In this document: positions 1-9,335 of the stretch, piece by piece
How the letters are laid out: each line of letters begins with the position of its first letter
Numbering within the stretch: position 1 is the first letter of the stretch
Program-made: the position numbers and the translations under genes
The notes under the pieces: model-generated
What the model was told of the DNA's origin: nothing
Seen by the model: the letters and a program-made list of their open reading frames with translations, nothing else
Database searches by the model: none
Assembly (NCBI RefSeq): GCF_002014985.1
Contig: NZ_MUXU01000033.1
Coordinates: forward strand, 1 to 64,000
Length of the DNA stretch: 64,000 bases
Reading direction: 5' to 3'
Source: Moraxella caviae
Lineage (GTDB): Bacteria > Pseudomonadota > Gammaproteobacteria > Pseudomonadales > Moraxellaceae

Positions 1-293
1 CGTTTTAAAAGACCAAATACGGCAACTTTGCCAGCAGCACCACGCCCACGCTTGCCTTTACGAATGCCACCGAAATAGCTTTCATCCAATTCTACTTCAC
101 CGTCAAATAATTCACAAGCTTCAAGGTTTAAGCGATATTCAATCACCAAGCGAATTTTATGATAAAACAAAGCAGCTGAATTGTGATGTATCTCTAACAA
201 ATCAGCAGCTGATCTTGCGGTGACTTCAAGCACAAAAAATTCAAGCAGTTTAACTTGAACTTTTTTACTTAATTTACAACGGGTTATCTTCAT
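1..293 (-). CDS. IS1595-family transposase, N-terminal part
   Basis: The first 97 codons of an IS1595/IS1016-type transposase. The ATG is at 293-291 and the frame is open to the window edge. It begins MKITRCKLSKKVQVKLLEFF and carries the family block GEVELDESYFGG followed by KGKRGRGAAGK and VFGLL, which contains the first catalytic acidic residue (Asp in LDESYFGG). The short N-terminal region looks like a helix-turn-helix. The remaining catalytic residues lie outside the window, so integrity cannot be judged. Confidence 0.85.
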   Translation of the reverse strand, partial: MKITRCKLSKKVQVKLLEFFVLEVTARSAADLLEIHHNSAALFYHKIRLVIEYRLNLEACELFDGEVELDESYFGGIRKGKRGRGAAGKVAVFGLLK

Positions 294-317
294 AAAACTA
301 GTATAGCATTGTTGCTA

Positions 318-332
318 ATCTAGTACAGCCCC
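318..332. repeat. Terminal inverted repeat of the IS1595-family element
   Basis: ATCTAGTACAGCCCC on the plus strand is the outer end of the element. Near copies in the same orientation occur at 33014-33028 (14 of 15 identical) and 34091-34105 (13 of 15 identical), where no transposase is present. Confidence 0.65.
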
Positions 333-721
333 AAAAAAAGAGTCGTCAGCAGCTTTACCAAGGTCATGATATTGTATTTTTATCTGATGATGTCAGCTAT
401 GATGACAATCTAGCCAAATCAAAAAACTGCGGCGTATTGGTCGACTTTGTTGTCGACGCTCATAAAGGTCTGTCATTTCGCACTTTTGAGGCTTTGGCGT
501 ATCAAAAAAAACTCATTACTACCAATAAAGAAGTCATGAAATATGACTTCTACCATCCGAACAATATCTTTGTGTGGGATGGAAAAGTATTAGATGGCAA
601 ACAAGTAAAAGCATTTTTAGAAACGCCCTATCAGCGCATTGATGATAAAATTGTCCATAAATATTCATTTGAACATTGGATTTGCAAAGTTTTAGATATT
701 TCAAATCATGCGTCATTCTAA
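333..721 (+). pseudogene. Glycosyltransferase / LPS biosynthesis gene fragment, 5' end removed by IS
   Basis: An open frame runs from the IS end (first full codon 335) to the TAA at 719-721 with no proper start; the only candidate is a TTG at 437 without a ribosome site. The visible protein has GLSFRTFEALAYQKKLITTN and YDFYHPNNIFVW. This is the C-terminal nucleotide-sugar-side pattern of small lipopolysaccharide biosynthesis proteins (GT-B-like, CgeB-like). The N-terminal half is missing. It precedes other glycan genes in the same direction, so it was probably part of that cluster before the insertion. Family is recognised from motifs only. Confidence 0.65.
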
Positions 722-867
722 CACGATTAAACGCACCGGTTATTGGCGAAATACATAATGGCAAAATGATTGATGCTTGATATTGGCAAACATAAAAAAT
801 ATTGGCAAGAAGTGGGTATTACAGGAATCTGCGCGCCAATCTAGCTCTTAGTAAGGATGAATATGAT

Positions 868-2028
868 ATGAATAGTGCAAATAACACACCTTTGGTTTCT
901 ATTGTTATCCCGTATTATAACTGCGCCAAATACATTTTAGAAACCTTAGACTCTATCAAATCTCAGACCTACACCAATTATGAAATCATTATTGTTAATG
1001 ATGGTTCCAATCCGTCCGATACTCAATTTATTGAAAATGTTTTAAAGACTGAATCTAAAATCAAATATATTTATCAAGAAAACCAAGGGGTGTCTGCAGC
1101 GCGCAATGCTGGCGGACACATTGCTCAAGGTGAGTTTTTGTTATTTTTAGATGCTGACGATGTCATTAAACCTACTTTTTTGGAAAAAACACTGTCGGCA
1201 ATGTTGCAAAACCCAAATTGCAAACTGGCTTACACTCGTGTTGAATTTTTTGAAGCGCAAACTGGAGAGTGGAAACTTCCAGCCTATACTGATTTTAAAA
1301 ATTTATTGATTTCTAACAAAATACCCGCCACTCACGCTTTGCATAAAAAGGTGGATTTTGATGCGGTTGGTGGTTTTGATGAAGGTTTATTAACGCATGA
1401 AGATTGGGATTATTGGATTCGTTTATTAAAAAATGGTGGTGATGTTATCCGCCTTGACGAGATTTTATTTAAATACCGTAAACGCAATGATAATTCATCA
1501 TTAATTAACCAATTATCTGCCAATCCTGATAAAAACCGCCGAAATTGGCAAGCTGTTTGTAACAAACACCAATCTCTGCTGCTTGAGAATAATCTAGGGT
1601 ATGTGGATTTAACTACCCAAAATTCTGAGCTTCAAAATGAAAAAGAAAATCTACAACAAGATATTGTAAATTTGAATGATGACATTGCTTCGTTAAAAGA
1701 TCGTATCGGCTCGTTAGAACAAAACAATAAAAACTTAGCTTATCAATTAAGTAAGAATAAGCAGAATCAGATTTCAATACCTGCGCTGCAAAGCATGGGA
1801 GGCGGCCGTGATAAATTGAGTTATATTTACAAAACACCGAGCTATAAAATTATTCGTGGTTTTAGACGGTTGAATTGGAAATTAAGAGGAAGACCCAAAA
1901 AACCACATTTTAATTCCTTAGACGATCAACAAAATTTTAACGAAGCATTCCGCATCTTAAATTCTTTTGCTTGGAATATTCTATCTCCGATCCACATTTT
2001 ATACAAATTGTTTAAACGAAATAAATAA
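868..2028 (+). CDS. Family 2 glycosyltransferase with C-terminal coiled coil
   Basis: A GT-A fold transferase of 386 residues, probably adding a sugar to LOS/LPS or another surface glycan at the cytoplasmic face of the inner membrane. The N-terminus has SIVIPYYN and IVNDGS (nucleotide-sugar binding), then ENQGVSAARNAG and the metal-binding DADD at about residues 95-98; THEDWDYWIRLL fits the catalytic-base region. Residues about 248-303 are a heptad-rich coiled coil, followed by a basic tail that may hold it at the membrane. I chose the ATG at 868 because AAGGA lies 10 bases upstream; the frame is open to a TTG at 802 that lacks a ribosome site. The next glycosyltransferase starts 10 bases after the stop. 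The acceptor sugar is unknown. Confidence 0.8.
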   Translation: MNSANNTPLVSIVIPYYNCAKYILETLDSIKSQTYTNYEIIIVNDGSNPSDTQFIENVLKTESKIKYIYQENQGVSAARNAGGHIAQGEFLLFLDADDVIKPTFLEKTLSAMLQNPNCKLAYTRVEFFEAQTGEWKLPAYTDFKNLLISNKIPATHALHKKVDFDAVGGFDEGLLTHEDWDYWIRLLKNGGDVIRLDEILFKYRKRNDNSSLINQLSANPDKNRRNWQAVCNKHQSLLLENNLGYVDLTTQNSELQNEKENLQQDIVNLNDDIASLKDRIGSLEQNNKNLAYQLSKNKQNQISIPALQSMGGGRDKLSYIYKTPSYKIIRGFRRLNWKLRGRPKKPHFNSLDDQQNFNEAFRILNSFAWNILSPIHILYKLFKRNK

Positions 2029-2038
2029 TCTTATCGTT

Positions 2039-4108
2039 ATGAAAACCTTGCAGCGCAGTCGTCCTATTCAGCCCAGTGAATCCGAATGGACTTCACTAAA
2101 AAGCAACTATACTGCCAATTACCGCAATGCGGTTGTTGATGTTTTAATTCCCGTTTATGGCGCCCCTGATGATACGCTTCGCTGCATTTACAGCGTATTA
2201 ACCGCTCGAACTAAAACGCCATTTAATCTTTTGGTCATTGAAGATAGAGGTCCAGATGATAATTTAAGGGTTAAACTTCGTGAACTTAGTCAGAAATTTC
2301 AGTTTGAGTATCACGAACACAAAGAAAATAAAGGTTTTGTACTAACCTGCAACTACGGTTTTGATCTTCATCCTGACCGCGATGTGGTTTTGTTAAACTC
2401 CGACACAGAAGTATATGACGACTGGCTGGATAATCTGTTGGCTTGCGCAGACAAAAATCCTACCGCAGGCACAATTACAGCAATGTCAAATAGCGCAACC
2501 ATTTGCAGCTATCCCACCTTTGTAGAGGATTATCCCTACCAATATGACATTTCCGATGCCGAACTCAGCAAATTATTCATAGAAGCCAATCAACTAGAGG
2601 TTGTGGATGCGCCAACAGGCGTGGGATTTTGCATGTATGTCCGCCGGGCATGCCTAAATCAAATCGGTTACTTTGACTATGAATCATTTGGCAAAGGATA
2701 CGGTGAAGAAAATGACTTATGCGTAAGAGCGGAAAAAGCAGGATGGCGCAATTTAATCGCTGGAGGTGTTTTTGTCCGTCATCATGGCAGCAGTTCATTC
2801 AGCTCAGAAGTCAGAGAAGAGCGTGTTAAGCACGCCATACAAGTTATTAAAAAACTGCATCCAAATTACTTAAAAGATGTATCAAGCTTTATTGAATCTG
2901 ATACACCGTTTGTATTTAGAAATCGAGTAGATATGAAGCGCCTAGAAAACTTTATCCAAGATAAACCCGTTATACTATTTGTGACACATAACTTGGGTGG
3001 TGGAACAGAAAAACATCATTTGGAAATGGTGGAAAAACTTAAAGCGGAAGGATTTGCCGTTATTTCAATCAAACCAAATAAACGAAAGCGAGCTGCCATT
3101 TACCTAGATGGTATCTACGCTTTGCCCAATATTAAAGTGCCTACCGACACCGAGCAACTTGTTGCATTTTTAACCAATTTTGATTTATTACAGTTCGTAC
3201 ACTTCCAGCACATCAAGGGTTATTCTGTTGATTTTATAAATAATTTAATTGATGCACTTGGGCGTACGAATATCGCTTACTATTACACCGTACACGATTA
3301 CCTACCAATCTGCCCGCAAATCACACTGATCAAACCCAATGAATTTATCTTTTGCGGCGAACCAAAAGAGCAAGAATGCAACGCCTGCATCGCCAGCAAC
3401 GAAGATGCACAGCCTTTTGGTTGCGATATTCAAAAATGGCGACAATGGTATGACAATATCTTGAAAGGCGCTAAAAAAGTTTTCGTGCCTGATGAAGATG
3501 TTAAATGGAGATTGCAGCGATATTTTAAAGATTTGCCAATTTATGTACGCCCTCATTTTGATACTTGGCCATCTGCCACGCATCAAAAACAGCGTTCTGA
3601 TATGCGCAATACAAGAAGGATTGGTATTCTTGGAGCCATTGGCCCTCACAAAGGTTTTTACCTCCTGTTAAATATTGCGAGAAAATGCAAGGAACTTGAT
3701 TTAGATATTACCTTTGTTGTAATTGGCTACACCGCAGACAATGATATGCTAACATCATTAGGCAATGTAGAAATTTTGGGAGAATACCAAGATAACGAAT
3801 TGCAAGAAAAAATCAATCAAGCCAATCTAGATGTAATCTGGTTTCCTGCCGTTTGGCCAGAAACCTATTCTTACACTTTAAGTGCGGCACTTAGCATTCA
3901 TAATATGCCGATTATAGCGTTTGACTTTGGCGCGATTGCCAGAAGACTTAAAGAGGTTGGCGGTACTCTGATTCCAATTGAAAAAATGCTCAATCCTGCA
4001 CAGATCATTCCCTATTTACTTTTGGATTTTCAGCATTGCCAATTCAATAATATAACTGTCAGCAATAGTTACAACTCCATGTATGATGACTACTATGCTG
4101 AAAAATGA
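2039..4108 (+). CDS. Two-domain glycosyltransferase (GT2 + GT4)
   Basis: A 689-residue protein joining two transferase modules. Residues about 30-270 are GT2: VDVLIPVYGAPDD, the metal-binding NSDTE at 120-124, and GYGEENDLCVRAEKAG, typical of rhamnosyltransferase-like GT2 enzymes. From about 310 a GT-B fold module begins (VTHNLGGGTEKHH), with IGILGAIGPHKGF and the GT4 donor-site region WFPAVWPETYSYTLSAAL near the end. Such proteins can add two successive sugars. With rml genes downstream, rhamnose is a plausible donor for the first domain, but that is inference. The ATG at 2039 is preferred over an upstream TTG at 1967 that would overlap the previous gene. Confidence 0.82.
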   Translation: MKTLQRSRPIQPSESEWTSLKSNYTANYRNAVVDVLIPVYGAPDDTLRCIYSVLTARTKTPFNLLVIEDRGPDDNLRVKLRELSQKFQFEYHEHKENKGFVLTCNYGFDLHPDRDVVLLNSDTEVYDDWLDNLLACADKNPTAGTITAMSNSATICSYPTFVEDYPYQYDISDAELSKLFIEANQLEVVDAPTGVGFCMYVRRACLNQIGYFDYESFGKGYGEENDLCVRAEKAGWRNLIAGGVFVRHHGSSSFSSEVREERVKHAIQVIKKLHPNYLKDVSSFIESDTPFVFRNRVDMKRLENFIQDKPVILFVTHNLGGGTEKHHLEMVEKLKAEGFAVISIKPNKRKRAAIYLDGIYALPNIKVPTDTEQLVAFLTNFDLLQFVHFQHIKGYSVDFINNLIDALGRTNIAYYYTVHDYLPICPQITLIKPNEFIFCGEPKEQECNACIASNEDAQPFGCDIQKWRQWYDNILKGAKKVFVPDEDVKWRLQRYFKDLPIYVRPHFDTWPSATHQKQRSDMRNTRRIGILGAIGPHKGFYLLLNIARKCKELDLDITFVVIGYTADNDMLTSLGNVEILGEYQDNELQEKINQANLDVIWFPAVWPETYSYTLSAALSIHNMPIIAFDFGAIARRLKEVGGTLIPIEKMLNPAQIIPYLLLDFQHCQFNNITVSNSYNSMYDDYYAEK

Positions 4109-4188
4109 TTTTTAAATACAATTTCTTTTATTCAAAGAAAAAAATCAATCGTTTTGGCACTAATTAATAAAGCTTTTAATACACTACC

Positions 4189-5259
4189 ATGTCCCAAGCT
4201 CATCACAAAAAGACGCAAGTCCTGTCTTACTTCCTAAAAAAAGGCAATAATAACTTTGATTTGTTAAGATTATTGGCTGCAATCATGGTTATTTACGCTC
4301 ATAGCTTTCCTTTAGCCTATTCCGAAGGATATAAAGATGTTATTTTATCCTTATCAAAAGGTCTTTCTGATGGTGGGGCGCTAGCAGTTAAATTCTTTTT
4401 CTTTTTAAGCGGTTTGCTGGTTACCAATAGTTTATTAAACAACCCCGATATCAAGCGGTTTGTTATCGCTCGATTTTTCCGCATCTATCCAGCCTTTATT
4501 TTTGTCGTCCTTTTTGGTGCTTTGGTGATTGGCCCATGGGTTACCACATTGTCTTCTACCGATTATTTCAATCACGAAGGCACTTGGGCGTATATTTGGC
4601 ATACCATTCGTCTTAAAATAGCATTTTTTTTACCCGGCGTATTTGAAGATAATATTTATCAAAATTCAGTGAACGGCTCGCTATGGACAATTCCTTTTGA
4701 AATAGCCGCCTACACGTTATTGCTAGCGTCCTATATATTTACCTTGTTTAGCAAGAACCAAACACGCATTTTAACCTTATGCTTATTAGCGATTATTATT
4801 CTGCCAGTATTTAATATTGGAAATGGTCTATTTTTTGATAAAGATAACCTATCTACTTCTCTGTTAGCACCATGTTTCGCATTAGGCGCCCTATTCACCC
4901 TACATAAGGATGAGATTGAAGTCTCGTTAAAATACCCCTTAGCTTTTCTGGCGGTTTCTTACTTGACTCATGACCTCTATTTGAAGCATATGATGTTCTT
5001 TTTCTTTTGCTCTACTGCATTTTTATATTTAGGCACTACTAAGACTTTTCAAAAAATCAAGATTGAGCATGATATTTCATATGGTGTGTATTTATGGGGC
5101 TTCTTGGTGCAACAGACGGTATTTCATCTTATGCCGAACCTACATTTATTTGTCAACCAAATATTCTGCATCGCAATATCCATCGCATTAGCCATTCCAA
5201 CCTTTATCTTGTTGGAAAAACCAGCAATAAACTTGGGAAGAAAATTAGCTAATAAATAA
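4189..5259 (+). CDS. Acyltransferase family 3 membrane protein (OafA-like)
   Basis: A 356-residue integral membrane protein of the acyltransferase-3 family, which transfers acetyl or other acyl groups to surface sugars. The N-terminus has FDLLRLLAAIMVIYAHS with the conserved His, followed by GGALAVKFFFFLSGLLV and RFFRIYPAF, the usual first motifs. About ten hydrophobic segments follow. No C-terminal SGNH domain is present, so this is the short form. It lies between glycosyltransferases and the rhamnose genes on the same strand, so it probably decorates the glycan they make. The 80 bases upstream are AT-rich; I see no clear terminator there. Confidence 0.85.
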   Translation: MSQAHHKKTQVLSYFLKKGNNNFDLLRLLAAIMVIYAHSFPLAYSEGYKDVILSLSKGLSDGGALAVKFFFFLSGLLVTNSLLNNPDIKRFVIARFFRIYPAFIFVVLFGALVIGPWVTTLSSTDYFNHEGTWAYIWHTIRLKIAFFLPGVFEDNIYQNSVNGSLWTIPFEIAAYTLLLASYIFTLFSKNQTRILTLCLLAIIILPVFNIGNGLFFDKDNLSTSLLAPCFALGALFTLHKDEIEVSLKYPLAFLAVSYLTHDLYLKHMMFFFFCSTAFLYLGTTKTFQKIKIEHDISYGVYLWGFLVQQTVFHLMPNLHLFVNQIFCIAISIALAIPTFILLEKPAINLGRKLANK

Positions 5260-5298
5260 GTCGATTAAATAAACCTTTTATTTTAGATGAAGGCAATC

Positions 5299-5327
5299 TT
5301 GCTCAATATTGCAAAACCTTATACAAT
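5299..5327 (+). promoter_or_regulatory. Candidate sigma-70 promoter for the rml genes
   Basis: TTGCTC (5299-5304) and TACAAT (5322-5327) are separated by 17 bases, 31 bases upstream of rmlB. The -10 matches 5 of 6 consensus bases and the -35 matches 4 of 6. Not tested. Confidence 0.45.
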
Positions 5328-5358
5328 AGATTATATGATATTTTAAATAGGAAACCCC

Positions 5359-6432
5359 ATGAAACTTTTAATCACAGGCGGTGCTGGCTTTATCGGCTCG
5401 GCACTGATTCGCCATCTTATCAATCATACCGACCACACGGTTTTAAATGTGGATAAGCTCACTTATGCAGGCAATTTGCAGTCGCTTGCCAGCGTGGCAG
5501 ATAATCCGCGCTATCAATTTAGCCAAAGCGACATTTGCGATAAAGACAAAATGCGCGCCCTATTTGCCGATTTCGCCCCTGATGCGGTTATGCACCTAGC
5601 GGCAGAAAGCCATGTGGATCGCTCCATCACAGGCTCGCAGGATTTTATCCAGACCAACATCATCGGCACTTACACCCTGCTAGAAGCGGCGCGCCAGTAT
5701 TTTAATGAGCTAGATGACGACAAAAAACGCCACTTTCGCTTTCATCACATCTCCACTGATGAAGTATTTGGCGATTTGCACGGCACGGACGATTTATTCA
5801 CCGAAAGCACGCCTTACGCCCCAAGCTCGCCCTACTCAGCATCTAAGGCAAGCTCCGATCATTTGGTGCGTGCATGGCACAGAACCTACGGCTTGCCTGT
5901 GCTGATTACCAATTGCTCAAACAATTACGGCTCGCACCATTTTCCTGAAAAGCTCATTCCGCTGATGATTTTAAACGCCCTAAACGGCAAGCCTTTGCCC
6001 GTCTATGGCGATGGCAAGCAAATCCGCGACTGGCTGTATGTGGACGACCACGCACGCGCCTTGTACACGGTGCTGACCAAGGGTAAGATTGGTGAAACTT
6101 ATAACATTGGCGGGCACAACGAGCAAAAAAACATTGACGTGGTGCATAAAATTTGTGAACTTTTAGAAGAGCTTGCGCCAAACAAGCCTGCTGGCGTGGC
6201 GCAGTATAAAGACTTAATCACTCACGTCAAAGACCGTGCTGGGCATGATGTGCGCTACGCCATTGACGCTGGCAAAATTGAGCGAGAATTGGGCTGGCGA
6301 CCTGCCGAGACCTTTGAAACAGGACTTCGCAAAACCGTGCTTTGGTATCTGAACAACCAAGACTGGGTGCAGAATGTACAAAGTGGCGAGTATCAAAATT
6401 GGCTAAACAAACAGTACGGAGATAAGGTGTGA
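5359..6432 (+). CDS. rmlB: dTDP-glucose 4,6-dehydratase
   Basis: Second step of dTDP-L-rhamnose synthesis: converts dTDP-D-glucose to dTDP-4-keto-6-deoxyglucose with bound NAD, in the cytoplasm. The 357 residues cover the full extended SDR fold. TGGAGFIG at residues 6-13 binds NAD, STDEVFG carries the Thr-Asp-Glu catalytic set, and [10 protein letters not shown] has the Tyr-x-x-x-Lys pair. GAAACC precedes the ATG. The stop overlaps the GTG start of rmlD by three bases (GTGTGA), so the pair is probably translationally coupled. Confidence 0.95.
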   Translation: MKLLITGGAGFIGSALIRHLINHTDHTVLNVDKLTYAGNLQSLASVADNPRYQFSQSDICDKDKMRALFADFAPDAVMHLAAESHVDRSITGSQDFIQTNIIGTYTLLEAARQYFNELDDDKKRHFRFHHISTDEVFGDLHGTDDLFTESTPYAPSSPYSASKASSDHLVRAWHRTYGLPVLITNCSNNYGSHHFPEKLIPLMILNALNGKPLPVYGDGKQIRDWLYVDDHARALYTVLTKGKIGETYNIGGHNEQKNIDVVHKICELLEELAPNKPAGVAQYKDLITHVKDRAGHDVRYAIDAGKIERELGWRPAETFETGLRKTVLWYLNNQDWVQNVQSGEYQNWLNKQYGDKV

Positions 6433-7343
6433 TAACGATTTTGCTACTCGGCAAAAACGGGCAGGTCGGCTATGAATTGCAGCGTGCTTTATCGCCACTC
6501 GGCAATCTTATCGCCCTTGACCGCAGCACAAACACACAAGGACTGTGCGGTGATGTGTCAGATTTTGCTGCCATACGCCACGCATTTGATGTTGTGCAGC
6601 CTGACGTCATCGTCAATGCCAGCGCCTATACTGCCGTGGATAAAGCCGAAAGCGAGCAAGAAAATGCCAATCTTATCAATCACTTAGCTGTGGCTCATTT
6701 GGCAAACTGTGCCAAAAATGCAAACGCCTTGCTCATTCATTATTCTACCGATTATGTGTTTGATGGCACGGGCAGCACCGCTTGGGTGGAAACCGACAGC
6801 ACCAATCCCATCAATATTTACGGTGCAACCAAACGAGATGGCGAACTTGCTCTTGCCGAGAGCGGCGCGGATTTTATGAATTTTCGCACCAGCTGGGTGT
6901 ATGGCGTGCATGGCAATAATTTTATCAAAACCATGCTCAATCTTGCCAAAACCAAAGACACGCTTAGCATTATTAACGATCAAATCGGTGCGCCAACATC
7001 CGCACATCTCATTGCCGACACCACCGCCCACGCCATCGCTCATTATCTCAATCATGACGATAAAAAAGCGCTTGTTGGGCATTATCACCTTGCGCCACAA
7101 GGCGAAACGTCTTGGTATGACTACGCCAAGCTGATTTTTAAAACTGCGCGTTCGTTGGGAGCGGATTTGGCAATTCAAACCGTCAATCCCATCGCCACAA
7201 GCGACTACCCCACGCCCGCCAAGCGTCCGCACAATTCACGGCTAAATACCCAAAAACTTGAACGCACTTTTGGTATCGCCCTGCCGAATTGGCAAGATGA
7301 AGTGGTGCGCACGGTGGCGCTCTTGGTGCAAAAAGCGGTTTGA
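6429..7343 (+). CDS. rmlD: dTDP-4-dehydrorhamnose reductase
   Basis: Last step of the pathway: NAD(P)H-dependent reduction of dTDP-4-keto-L-rhamnose. The 304 residues begin at a GTG that overlaps the rmlB stop. [14 protein letters not shown] is the nucleotide-binding loop, STDYVFDG the conserved substrate-side motif, and YGATKRDGE contains the catalytic Tyr-x-x-x-Lys. Length is normal for the family. A 194-base gap separates it from rmlA, so the four rml genes may not form one uninterrupted transcript. Confidence 0.93.
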   Translation: MITILLLGKNGQVGYELQRALSPLGNLIALDRSTNTQGLCGDVSDFAAIRHAFDVVQPDVIVNASAYTAVDKAESEQENANLINHLAVAHLANCAKNANALLIHYSTDYVFDGTGSTAWVETDSTNPINIYGATKRDGELALAESGADFMNFRTSWVYGVHGNNFIKTMLNLAKTKDTLSIINDQIGAPTSAHLIADTTAHAIAHYLNHDDKKALVGHYHLAPQGETSWYDYAKLIFKTARSLGADLAIQTVNPIATSDYPTPAKRPHNSRLNTQKLERTFGIALPNWQDEVVRTVALLVQKAV

Positions 7344-7537
7344 TTTTTTAGTAAACTTAAATTGCACTGATTGTAAATTTTCGTTTGCCCCAAGTTTGCC
7401 AAAGGGTGCGAAAATCGCCATGGTTTGACAAGCTCACCACGAACGGTTTTCTAATTTTGCGCACAGTTTTATTTACGCACAGTTTTTAATTTACACTGAC
7501 GATTTTCATTATTTAACACTTTTACAAGGAAAATTCA

Positions 7538-8425
7538 ATGACACGCAAAGGCATTATCCTAGCAGGCGGCTCTGGCACTCGCCTATATCCGATCACCATG
7601 GGCGTCTCCAAGCAGCTTTTGCCCATTTATGACAAGCCGATGATTTATTATCCGCTGTCGGTGCTGATGCTCGCTGGCATTCGTGAGATTTTAATCATCT
7701 CAACGCCAGAAGATTTGCCTAATTTTGAAAAACTTTTGGGCGATGGCGCACAATTTGGCATCAGCCTGTCTTATAAAGTGCAGCCCAGTCCTGATGGCTT
7801 GGCGCAGGCGTTCATCATCGGCGAAGAATTTATCGGCGACAGCCCTGTGTGCTTGATTTTGGGCGACAACATCTTTTATGGGCAAAGTTTTGGGCAGCAG
7901 CTACAACGTGCCAACGCCAAAGATGGCGCGACCGTGTTTGGCTACTATGTCAATGACCCAGAACGCTTTGGCGTGGTGGAATTTGACCAAACTGGCAAGG
8001 CAGTGAGCATTGAAGAAAAACCTGACGCACCAAAGTCAAATTATGCAGTAACAGGGCTTTATTTTTACGACAATGACGTGGTGCAAATCGCCAAAAACAT
8101 CAAGCCATCACCACGCGGCGAGCTTGAAATCACCGATGTCAATAACGAATATTTACAGCGTGGCAAATTGGGCGTGGAACTTTTGGGGCGTGGTTTTGCG
8201 TGGCTTGATACAGGCACGCACGACAGCTTGATTGAAGCCAGCCAATTTGTGCAAGTGATTGAACACCGCCAAGGCTTAAAAGTCGCCTGCCTAGAAGAAA
8301 TCGCCTATCATCACGGCTGGATTGACGATGACAAACTGCTTGAACGTGCCGAATTGTTCAAAAAAACAGGCTACGGACAATACCTGTTCAAACTCCACCA
8401 AGAAAAACTTAAAAAAGGTGCATGA
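7538..8425 (+). CDS. rmlA: Glucose-1-phosphate thymidylyltransferase
   Basis: First step of dTDP-rhamnose synthesis: joins dTTP and glucose-1-phosphate. The 295 residues start with [16 protein letters not shown], the nucleotidyltransferase signature, followed by GLAQAFIIG and [10 protein letters not shown] (metal and sugar-phosphate site). Length matches RmlA. AAGGAAAA lies just upstream of the ATG. Its stop codon overlaps the start of rmlC (ATGATG). Confidence 0.95.
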   Translation: MTRKGIILAGGSGTRLYPITMGVSKQLLPIYDKPMIYYPLSVLMLAGIREILIISTPEDLPNFEKLLGDGAQFGISLSYKVQPSPDGLAQAFIIGEEFIGDSPVCLILGDNIFYGQSFGQQLQRANAKDGATVFGYYVNDPERFGVVEFDQTGKAVSIEEKPDAPKSNYAVTGLYFYDNDVVQIAKNIKPSPRGELEITDVNNEYLQRGKLGVELLGRGFAWLDTGTHDSLIEASQFVQVIEHRQGLKVACLEEIAYHHGWIDDDKLLERAELFKKTGYGQYLFKLHQEKLKKGA

Positions 8426-8994
8426 TGAACGTCATTGAAACCAAAATCCCAGAATTACTCATCTTTGAGCCGCGCGTGTTTGGCGATGAACGTGGTTGGT
8501 TCATGGAAAGTTTTAACGAAAAAACCTTTGCCGCCGCCCTAAGCGAGCGTGGTTTTGACGTGCCGCACTTTGTGCAAGATAACCACTCATTTTCCGCCAA
8601 AGGCGTGCTGCGTGGGCTGCATTATCAGCTTAATCCGCACGCCCAAGGTAAGCTGGTGCGTGTGGTGTCAGGGCGTGCGTGGGACGTGGCGGTGGATATT
8701 CGTAAAGACAGCCCTACTTTTGGGCAATGGGTGGGTGTGGAGCTGAGCGCCGACAATCACCGCCAATTTTGGATTCCTGCTGGCTTTGCGCATGGCTTTA
8801 TCGCCCTAGAAGACGGCACGCAGTTTTTGTACAAAACCACCAATTTTTATCACAAAGACAGCGAACGCAGCATTGCGTGGAATGACGCAGATTTGGCGAT
8901 TGATTGGCAATTTGCTGGCGAGCCGCTTTTGACTGACAAAGACAAACTTGCGCCAACTTTGCACGAAGCCAAAGCCTTGGGCGATGTATTTTGA
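8422..8994 (+). CDS. rmlC: dTDP-4-dehydrorhamnose 3,5-epimerase
   Basis: Third step of the pathway, a cupin-fold double epimerase. The 190 residues contain the core GVLRGLHYQ with the catalytic His, then [19 protein letters not shown], the Asp of which pairs with that His, and [16 protein letters not shown]. Either ATG at 8422 or 8425 could start translation; both overlap the rmlA stop. With rmlB, rmlD and rmlA it completes the dTDP-L-rhamnose set. Confidence 0.94.
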   Translation: MMNVIETKIPELLIFEPRVFGDERGWFMESFNEKTFAAALSERGFDVPHFVQDNHSFSAKGVLRGLHYQLNPHAQGKLVRVVSGRAWDVAVDIRKDSPTFGQWVGVELSADNHRQFWIPAGFAHGFIALEDGTQFLYKTTNFYHKDSERSIAWNDADLAIDWQFAGEPLLTDKDKLAPTLHEAKALGDVF

Positions 8995-9335
8995 TTGGTT
9001 TTTAATCAGTTTTTAATCCGTGTGCAAGCGTAGTAATGCGCCAAGCTGCGCTAAAACCACACCAAAACCGTACCGAAAACCGTCCAAAACTTTGTCAAAA
9101 TCCGTACCAAATATGACGATTTTATGGCAATTTGATGACGATTTGATAACAATTTAAAAAATACCATCATTTTTTTGCGTGATAGTACTTATCATTTTAG
9201 TTAAATTATGGTTTAATATCGCACGAATTGCGCAGTAGTGTATCAACAAAACATTCATGAAAAATGAATTTTTATAATTGACTGCTGCATTTTTGATGGC
9301 TTGCCATCGCCCATTTTCACGATTGAGATTTCATC
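8995..9335. other. Intergenic region upstream of pckG
   Basis: This stretch between rmlC and pckG holds no credible ORF. It is AT-rich, with loosely repeated ACCGT/ACGATTT words at about 9060-9150 that do not form a clean array. The one supported site is the candidate promoter at 9189-9217. I see no terminator after rmlC. Confidence 0.4.
9189..9217 (+). promoter_or_regulatory. Candidate promoter for pckG
   Basis: TTATCA (9189-9194) and TTTAAT (9212-9217) with a 17-base spacer. The -10 matches 5 of 6 consensus bases and the -35 matches 4 of 6. It lies about 120 bases upstream of the start, leaving a long leader. Confidence 0.35.

Larger units (their letters stand above)
1..332 (-). mobile_element. 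IS1595-family (IS1016-like) insertion sequence, partial
   Basis: The right-hand end of an insertion sequence; the rest lies outside the window. The transposase start is followed by about 40 bp that end in GGGGCTGTACTAGAT (read on the minus strand, 332-318), which matches the ends I know for IS1016-like IS1595 elements. The terminal repeat abuts a glycosyltransferase reading frame that has no start, so the element appears to have cut that gene. The other end and any target duplication cannot be seen. Confidence 0.8.

Noticed and set aside
6684..7232. Minus-strand ORF of 182 codons inside rmlD
   Set aside because: It is an antisense shadow of a well-supported rmlD; composition and motifs support only the plus strand.
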